Assembly (NCBI GenBank): GCA_034430335.1
Contig: DAOUES010000153.1
Span: 1-10,670, forward strand
Direction of reading: 5' to 3'
Length of the DNA: 10,670 nucleotides
DNA from: JAFGOY01 sp034430335
Lineage (GTDB): Bacteria; Chloroflexota; Anaerolineae; Aggregatilineales; UBA3940
Positions within the stretch are counted from its first letter, which is position 1, and each line of letters begins with the position of its first letter. A model generated the notes under the pieces. The model had not been told where the DNA came from. It ran no database searches and saw only the letters and a program-made list of their open reading frames with translations. The translations under genes and the position numbers were made by a program. This document shows, one piece after another, positions 7,197 through 10,670 of the stretch.

Positions 7197-7985
7197 AAGC
7201 AGGTCGCCAAGCTCGGCAAGGTCGATCCGCGAGGTCGTATCCAGGCTGAGAGGCGTCACCGAAACGACCCCGTCGAGCAGCGCGCCTAAATCCGTACCCG
7301 GATCGGTCTTTTCAGGAATGGCAATGGTGTACCCGAGCGGGCCAACGGCATCCGGGCGCTCGCGTTCAGGCGGCAGCGCCAGGTAGTATATCTCCTTTGC
7401 CAGCCGGGTCATCCGCCACTCCGACTCCTGTGTAGCCGTCGAGGGAACATCGATCTTCAACACGTCGACATCGAAAGGCAGCCCGGCAGCCAGCCAGCGT
7501 TCGCCAAACAGTCGGGCAAAATGACCGGCGGCGCTGAAGTCGACCGAGGTATCGTGAGACAGGTAAAGCACCGGGTCGACCTGGAGCGAAACCGCCAGCG
7601 CCGGGAGACCTCTTGCCGCCGCCTCGAACGCCGCGCCGACCGTGCCGGAGCAGGTGACCGCCGTCGTGATGTTCTCGCCGTAATTGACCCCCGATACCAC
7701 CAGCGCCGGTGGCCGGTCGGCCAGTTCGAGCAGTCCATGCAGCACCGCCTGCGCCGGTGACGCATTGACGCCGTAGGCTTCCCAGCTTTGTTCACCGTCG
7801 CCGATTGTCGTCGGGAACAGTCGACCATCGCTGTACGATGGCACGCTGCGCCCCATGCCCGACTGCTGGCCCTGCGGGGCCACGATCAACAGGTCGCCAA
7901 GCGAATCGAAGGCTTTAGCCACAGCAAGCAGGCCGGGTGAATTGATACCATCGTCGTTTGTCAAGAGGATAAGAGGACGCGCCAT
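7170..7985 (-). CDS. surE: 5'/3'-nucleotidase SurE
   Basis: SurE is a metal-dependent cytoplasmic phosphatase that removes phosphate from nucleoside monophosphates and is linked to stationary-phase survival in E. coli. The 271-residue product has the N-terminal metal site LTNDDG (D11, D12), the loop serine in QQSGMGRS (S42), the SGVNYGEN motif (N101), and SGTVGAAFEAAARGLPALAVS, all in family order. I chose the ATG at 7983-7985, with GGAG (7991-7994) five bases upstream; an in-frame TTG at 8006 is possible but has no such site. The last eight residues (QERLVSQG) are encoded by the edge of the intergenic repeat, so the native C-terminus may have been replaced or extended. It converges on recD2 and has its own promoter candidate. 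Confidence 0.93.
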   Translation of the reverse strand: MARPLILLTNDDGINSPGLLAVAKAFDSLGDLLIVAPQGQQSGMGRSVPSYSDGRLFPTTIGDGEQSWEAYGVNASPAQAVLHGLLELADRPPALVVSGVNYGENITTAVTCSGTVGAAFEAAARGLPALAVSLQVDPVLYLSHDTSVDFSAAGHFARLFGERWLAAGLPFDVDVLKIDVPSTATQESEWRMTRLAKEIYYLALPPERERPDAVGPLGYTIAIPEKTDPGTDLGALLDGVVSVTPLSLDTTSRIDLAELGDLLQERLVSQG

Positions 7986-8015
7986 TTCAACTCCATAGAT
8001 TTTCAAGACCGCCCA

Positions 8016-8044
8016 AGTGTACCGTCACAGGCGTGCGATATCAA
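8016..8044 (-). promoter_or_regulatory. Candidate promoter of surE
   Basis: On the minus strand TTGATA (8044-8039) and TACACT (8021-8016) are separated by 17 bases. These match the housekeeping -35 at five of six and the -10 at four of six positions. The predicted transcript start is about 25 bases before the surE ATG, and a GGAG ribosome site lies between. The -35 is inside the surE-proximal copy of the 13-bp tandem repeat at 8036-8061. Confidence 0.5.
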
Positions 8045-8061
8045 TCGCCGATATCAATCGC
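8036..8061. repeat. Perfect tandem 13-bp repeat upstream of surE
   Basis: CGATATCAATCGC occurs twice head to tail (8036-8048 and 8049-8061), each copy containing the palindrome GATATC. A short palindrome GCGCT-GT-AGCGC (8060-8071) follows directly. The surE-proximal copy supplies the candidate -35 TTGATA on the minus strand, so the pair could be a regulator site. It could also be a chance duplication by slippage. Confidence 0.6.
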
Positions 8062-8078
8062 GCTGTAGCGCTGGCAAG

Positions 8079-8108
8079 AAAAAAGCCCCCGCCTGTCACG
8101 GCGAGGGC
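8079..8108 (-). terminator. Strong intrinsic terminator of the sigma / anti-sigma operon
   Basis: On the minus strand GCCCTCGCC (8108-8100), a 6-base loop, and GGCGGGGGC (8093-8085) form a 9-bp stem with one G-U pair, followed directly by six T (8084-8079). It lies 27 bases past the anti-sigma stop codon and before the surE promoter. It isolates the sigma operon from surE. Confidence 0.88.
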
Positions 8109-8135
8109 CTCGCAGTTTTTTAGCTAACCGCCAGA

Positions 8136-8708
8136 TTATGCCGCCTGGCCGGACATTGCCAGCCGGTTGGCTTTGGAGACTTCCAGGAAGCCGATCCAGA
8201 TCGAGGCGAAGACCAGCGCGGTGACCACCACTGCCAGCGCAGCCGGGTCGCCGAGCAGGTATGCATACCAGTCTGACACGGCGCTGGTGATAAACCAGGT
8301 CCTCGTCAGCAGCGCCTCAAATAAGTGAAGGCTGTTGTCGACAAGGGAGGCCAGCGCGGGCCACTGGGCGATGATCCGCTCCACGCCAATCGACAGGAAA
8401 AGGATCGGCGCGGCGACGCTGACCGCCGCCAGGATCGAGACGAAGACCAGCGTCCCGATCAACCAGGGGTACCAGCGCCGCCCGGTTTCCTCGGCTTTGA
8501 TGCGCAGCATCACCGAGGCAGCAAAGTTGACCGGCGGAGCTATCTCGCCTGCATTGACCAGCACCGTATCGACCAGCGCCATCCGGTCGAACATACCGGC
8601 GCAGGTTTCACAGTCGGCAAGATGAGTCTGGAGTTCGAACTCCTCTTCATCGTCGAGCATGCCGTCCAGTGACAGGCTGATCATCAGTTCGTATGGATTA
8701 TGTGCCAT
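8136..8708 (-). CDS. Zinc-finger (HC2 type) transmembrane anti-sigma factor
   Basis: The 190-residue protein begins with a zinc-binding anti-sigma domain: HLADCETC gives the H29-x3-C33-x2-C36 signature, inside the short acidic helical N-terminus typical of the family. A linker (about 44-78) precedes a first membrane helix at about 80-105. A helical loop of about 50 residues leads to a second membrane helix at about 156-176, and a short tail ends the protein. Both termini are predicted to be cytoplasmic, with the loop outside as a possible sensing part. Many family members have only one helix. The ATG overlaps the sigma gene stop as TAATG, indicating co-translation, and the pairing with an ECF sigma factor fixes the role: it should hold that sigma factor at the membrane until a signal releases it. 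The signal is unknown. Confidence 0.88.
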   Translation of the reverse strand: MAHNPYELMISLSLDGMLDDEEEFELQTHLADCETCAGMFDRMALVDTVLVNAGEIAPPVNFAASVMLRIKAEETGRRWYPWLIGTLVFVSILAAVSVAAPILFLSIGVERIIAQWPALASLVDNSLHLFEALLTRTWFITSAVSDWYAYLLGDPAALAVVVTALVFASIWIGFLEVSKANRLAMSGQAA

Positions 8709-9289
8709 TACGCACCCTCCATCGCGATTGAAAGCTCAGACATATTACCGGATCGGACCTGTTCGGCCAGCATCTGGCGCGCCCTGAACAGGCGGGACTT
8801 GATCGCACTTTCGGTCGTCCCTAATGTCTTTGCAATCTCAATATACGACATATCATACCAGTAACGCAAGACTACCGCCGCCCGGTAATCAGGAGCCAGA
8901 TCACCCAGCAGCTCCTGAACGGCGACGCTTTGTTCGTTGTCGGATGTATACGCTTCCGGGTCCGGGCTGCTGCTCGTCAATGATGGGTGAGGCGGGAGCG
9001 GCTCGTCAATCGAGAGCCACGTCAGCCGCCGCTTCCGGATGCGGTCTATACAATAGTTGGATGCAATAGACAGCAGCCACGTTTTGAACGAACGTTCCGG
9101 ATCGTAGCGTTTGATATGCTGGTAAGCCCGCAAGAATGCTTCCTGTGCAGCATCTTCGGCTTCACCCGCATTGCCCAGCATCCGGTACGTCAGATTGTAC
9201 ACAGACTGCTGGTAAGTCTCTACCAGTTCGGTAAAAGCACTCTGATCGCCGTCTATGATCTGTGCGACCAGTTCTTGATCGTTACCCAC
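8708..9289 (-). CDS. ECF-subfamily RNA polymerase sigma-70 factor
   Basis: The 193-residue product has only sigma regions 2 and 4, as expected for an extracytoplasmic-function factor. Region 2 (about 20-92) shows DGDQSAFTELVETYQQSVYNLTYRMLGN, AEDAAQEAFLRAYQHI and FKTWLLSIASNYCIDRIRKRR. Region 4 (about 123-178) shows LAPDYRAAVVLRYWYDMSYIEIAKTLGTTESAIKSRLFRARQML, with a helix-turn-helix for the -35 element. No C-terminal extension follows. The start is a GTG at 9287-9289 with a GGTGA-like ribosome site just before it; the nearby ATG further upstream is out of frame. It forms an overlapping operon with the anti-sigma gene and probably drives its own transcription from the motif at 9356-9381. Confidence 0.93.
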   Translation of the reverse strand: MGNDQELVAQIIDGDQSAFTELVETYQQSVYNLTYRMLGNAGEAEDAAQEAFLRAYQHIKRYDPERSFKTWLLSIASNYCIDRIRKRRLTWLSIDEPLPPHPSLTSSSPDPEAYTSDNEQSVAVQELLGDLAPDYRAAVVLRYWYDMSYIEIAKTLGTTESAIKSRLFRARQMLAEQVRSGNMSELSIAMEGA

Positions 9290-9310
9290 ACTTCACCGTC
9301 CACATACCGT

Positions 9311-9326
9311 TGAGTTCACCAACTCA
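9311..9326 (-). other. Small hairpin in the predicted sigma leader
   Basis: TGAGTT (9311-9316) and AACTCA (9321-9326) form a perfect 6-bp stem with a 4-base loop between the predicted transcript start and the GTG. It may affect translation or be chance. The rest of the 259-base gap (9290-9548) holds the two ECF-like promoter motifs, a small ACCTG/CAGGT hairpin (9421-9435) and no visible gene. Confidence 0.3.
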
Positions 9327-9337
9327 GAGATTAGAAG

Positions 9338-9381
9338 TGAAACTCTACAAACCAGTACGTAAGGAGATGGTTAAAGTTTCA
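9338..9381. repeat. Inverted repeat TGAAACT / AGTTTCA around a TACGTA palindrome
   Basis: TGAAACT (9338-9344) and AGTTTCA (9375-9381) are perfect inverted copies, and TACGTA (9356-9361) lies between them. The right arm with TACGTA forms the exact ECF-type promoter for the sigma gene. The left arm with the same TACGTA reads TGAAAC-N14-CGTA on the plus strand, two bases short of the usual spacing. The arrangement may be a divergent promoter pair, an operator, or partly chance. Confidence 0.5.
9356..9381 (-). promoter_or_regulatory. Candidate autoregulated ECF promoter of the sigma operon
   Basis: On the minus strand TGAAAC (9381-9376) is followed after exactly 16 bases by CGTA (9359-9356). This is the known form of Bacillus SigW-type ECF promoters (TGAAAC, 16-17 bases, CGTA). 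It points at the sigma gene, about 67 bases before its GTG. ECF factors commonly autoregulate, which raises the likelihood that this is a real site. Confidence 0.65.
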
Positions 9382-9470
9382 TAATTGGTAAAACCCTACA
9401 CGATATTCACTTTGATCATAACCTGTGGGGCAGGTGAGTCAAGGTCGACAAACCACCAAAGACCCGACGC

Positions 9471-9496
9471 TGCAACGCTTTCCGTTCGCCGACGTA
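9471..9496 (+). promoter_or_regulatory. Candidate ECF promoter of the divergent membrane-protein gene
   Basis: On the plus strand TGCAAC (9471-9476) is followed after 16 bases by CGTA (9493-9496), differing from the sigma-side motif at one base of the ten scored, with the same spacing. It lies 52 bases before the ATG at 9549. A housekeeping-like TAAAAT (9504-9509, in TGTGATAAAAT) also lies here without a good -35, so a sigma-70 promoter is an alternative. Confidence 0.5.
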
Positions 9497-9548
9497 TCTG
9501 TGATAAAATAGCAATGGTGTTTTTTTTGAACGATAAAAGGAGAAGGCA

Positions 9549-10049
9549 ATGAGCGAAGAGTATCCACCTTCCGAACTCCCCCCGTCAGAACGGCCACCGC
9601 AGCCCCCTCACTACTCGTGGGAAGAAGAAAAGGAACAGGAGAAGGAACAGGAAAAAGAGCAGGAAAAAGAGGCCGAAAAGGGTGCGGCCTACGCGGAAAA
9701 ATATCGCCGTGACCCGCTCAGTGCAGCGTTCTGGGCAGCGATTTTGATCCTCGCCGGACTTATCTTTCTTGCCGATAATATGGGATTCCTTCCTAGCACG
9801 GGGCAGTTCAGGAGCGTCGAGGTCTGGCACTGGATCGCCGTAGGAGCCGGTCTGCTGCTGTTCCTTGAAGCGATCGTTCGTCTGGTTTCCCCCGATTATG
9901 CCCGCCCGGTCAGGGGCCGCTTCATTTTCGCCGGGGCCTTGATCGCCGTCGGCCTCAGTTCCATGCTTGGCAGGCCGGAGATCGTCTGGCCGTTGATCCT
10001 GGTCATCGTCGGCGTTTCGATCCTGTTCGGCGTCGTCTTCAAACGCTGA
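9549..10049 (+). CDS. Four-helix membrane protein with (EKEQ)n N-terminus, LiaF/LiaI-like transmembrane region
   Basis: The 166-residue protein starts with a Pro-rich segment (1-22), then a highly charged KEQE repeat (about 28-44), then a membrane part. Four hydrophobic helices are visible at about 60-77, 93-113, 122-141 and 145-164. The first pair (FWAAILILAGLIFLADN, then WHWIAVGAGLLLFLEAIVRL) and the second pair (RGRFIFAGALIAVGLSSML, IVWPLILVIVGVSILFG) look alike. This resembles the transmembrane region of LiaF/LiaI-type cell-envelope stress proteins and related bacterial families with repeated two-helix units; that is recognition by pattern, not a search. No catalytic residue is apparent. 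AGGAG (9538-9542) lies six bases before the ATG, and a run of eight T (9520-9527) sits in the leader. Divergence from an ECF sigma gene and the promoter motif suggest an envelope-stress target. Confidence 0.72.
   Translation: MSEEYPPSELPPSERPPQPPHYSWEEEKEQEKEQEKEQEKEAEKGAAYAEKYRRDPLSAAFWAAILILAGLIFLADNMGFLPSTGQFRSVEVWHWIAVGAGLLLFLEAIVRLVSPDYARPVRGRFIFAGALIAVGLSSMLGRPEIVWPLILVIVGVSILFGVVFKR
9627..9674 (+). repeat. In-frame 12-bp tandem repeat coding for (EKEQ)n
   Basis: Four 12-base units of the pattern GAA-AAG-GAA-CAG, with silent third-base changes and a final GCC in place of CAG, encode EKEQ x3 and EKEA. Copy number could vary by slippage without breaking the frame. The unit gives a charged helical segment on the predicted cytoplasmic side of the membrane protein. 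Confidence 0.75.
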
Positions 10050-10069
10050 CGGCAAAGCTCAACACCGGT

Positions 10070-10096
10070 ACAGGAGGCAGATGTTTTGCCTCCTGT
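10070..10096. terminator. Hairpin terminator between convergent genes
   Basis: A perfect 10-bp stem, ACAGGAGGCA (10070-10079) and TGCCTCCTGT (10087-10096), with a 7-base loop lies between the membrane-protein gene (plus) and the GH3-like gene (minus, stop at 10101). The plus-strand T-run is weak (TGTGTT), and the minus-strand tail also lacks one. Position between two converging stops supports use by either strand. Confidence 0.6.
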
Positions 10097-10100
10097 TGTG

Positions 10101-10670
10101 TTACAACCGGCCAAAATCGAGATACACGATCTCCTGCCACCAATCACGCAGGCGCGTCCAGCGCATATCACGCCCAATGCAGCGAAAATAGGGCGGTCGA
10201 TAAGCCCTGATAAGGTCTAAGATTTTATAGCGCGGTAAAACAACCGTGCTGGCGATCAGGCTGCCGGTTTCGCCGGGGCGCATCTCGTGCAGCATCTTGA
10301 CCTTCCCGTTGACTTCGACTTCGAGGAAGAACAGGTCGTAATTCGGCGACCAAGCCCGATTTTCATCTAGCTGCTGCCCGAACATCCCCTCCGTAGCGCC
10401 GTATATCTCGCGGATCGCTGCCTGCGATCCCCAGTTGGCATGGAGTGCAGGTGCCCATTTCCTGTTGATTCCGGGTGCGCTGCCCAGTGTCATCACGCGC
10501 GGCTGCCACACGTCTTTAGGACGCAGGCCGTAATTCTGGTGCAGGTACTTCCCGAACTTCAAGAACACGTTCACCACCCCACCCAGGATGGTGACGTTCT
10601 CGTCTTTTGCCGATTGGTAAGCCAGTTCGAAGCGCCGATCCCAGGCCGAGCGGCCCTGATCGCCGCCCAG
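10101..10670 (-). CDS. GH3-like acyl-adenylating enzyme, C-terminal part (5' end beyond window)
   Basis: The reverse-strand frame stays open from the TAA at 10101-10103 to the window edge, giving 190 codons including the stop. The start lies outside, so the internal GTG at 10577 is not a credible start. The visible part shows PRVMTLGSAPGINRKWAP, then IREIYGATEGMFGQQ, which matches the AMP-binding YGxTEG motif of the adenylating superfamily, then GETGSLIASTVVLPRYKILDLIRAYRPPYFRCIGRD near the C-terminus. The order fits the GH3 family, known in plants as acyl-amido synthetases and also found in bacteria with uncharacterised substrates. A phenylacetate-CoA ligase/F390-synthetase-type enzyme is an alternative. 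No substrate can be given. It ends against the hairpin at 10070-10096. Confidence 0.68.
   Translation of the reverse strand: MGGDQGRSAWDRRFELAYQSAKDENVTILGGVVNVFLKFGKYLHQNYGLRPKDVWQPRVMTLGSAPGINRKWAPALHANWGSQAAIREIYGATEGMFGQQLDENRAWSPNYDLFFLEVEVNGKVKMLHEMRPGETGSLIASTVVLPRYKILDLIRAYRPPYFRCIGRDMRWTRLRDWWQEIVYLDFGRL

Noticed and set aside
7083..7289. 68-codon plus-strand open frame after recD2
   Set aside because: It runs through the hairpin repeat and antisense to surE, has no ribosome site, and resembles no protein I know.
9627..9674. Short tandem repeat as a CRISPR-like array
   Set aside because: Units are 12 bases, in frame, without spacers, and code for a charged protein segment.
10101..10577. 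GTG at 10577 as the start of a complete 158-residue protein
   Set aside because: The same frame continues open to the window edge with family-like sequence, so this is an internal codon of a gene cut by the window.

Overview
The window is GC-rich, gene-dense bacterial DNA. It carries ten protein genes, two of them cut by the window edges, and no rRNA, tRNA, CRISPR array, transposase or phage gene that I can see. The source is probably a member of the Chloroflexota (Anaerolineae-like). The reasons are the Thr/Pro-rich linkers of the large TPR membrane protein, a GH3-like adenylating enzyme, a solitary RecD2 helicase, and short GC-rich hairpin repeats between genes. This assignment is inference only, because no marker RNA is present.

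Left part (1-2456, all minus strand). coaBC, for coenzyme A synthesis, lacks only its last few codons at the window edge. Upstream of it are an intergenic hairpin repeat and a two-gene unit with an ATGA overlap: thpR (RNA 2',3'-cyclic phosphodiesterase) followed by a Mut7-C/PIN-like RNase with a zinc ribbon. Both products of this unit are RNA enzymes.

Middle (2457-7086, plus strand). A short divergent promoter region with unusual mirror symmetry separates thpR from a 749-residue membrane-anchored TPR protein. After a hairpin terminator comes recD2, a 5'-3' DNA helicase.

Right part (7087-10670). surE (minus) converges on recD2 across a second copy of the hairpin repeat. An ECF sigma factor and a zinc-finger, two-helix membrane anti-sigma factor form an overlapping pair on the minus strand and end at a strong intrinsic terminator. 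Diverging from the sigma gene is a small protein with four predicted membrane helices and an (EKEQ)n N-terminus, resembling LiaF/LiaI-type envelope-stress proteins. The shared intergenic region carries an exact TGAAAC-N16-CGTA motif facing the sigma gene and a TGCAAC-N16-CGTA motif facing the membrane-protein gene. This suggests that the ECF factor controls both itself and its neighbour. The window ends in the C-terminal part of a GH3-like adenylating enzyme on the minus strand.

Most genes are ordinary housekeeping genes. The best candidate for something undescribed is the sigma / anti-sigma / four-helix membrane protein module with its paired promoters, followed by the mirror-symmetric divergent promoter at 2489-2521.
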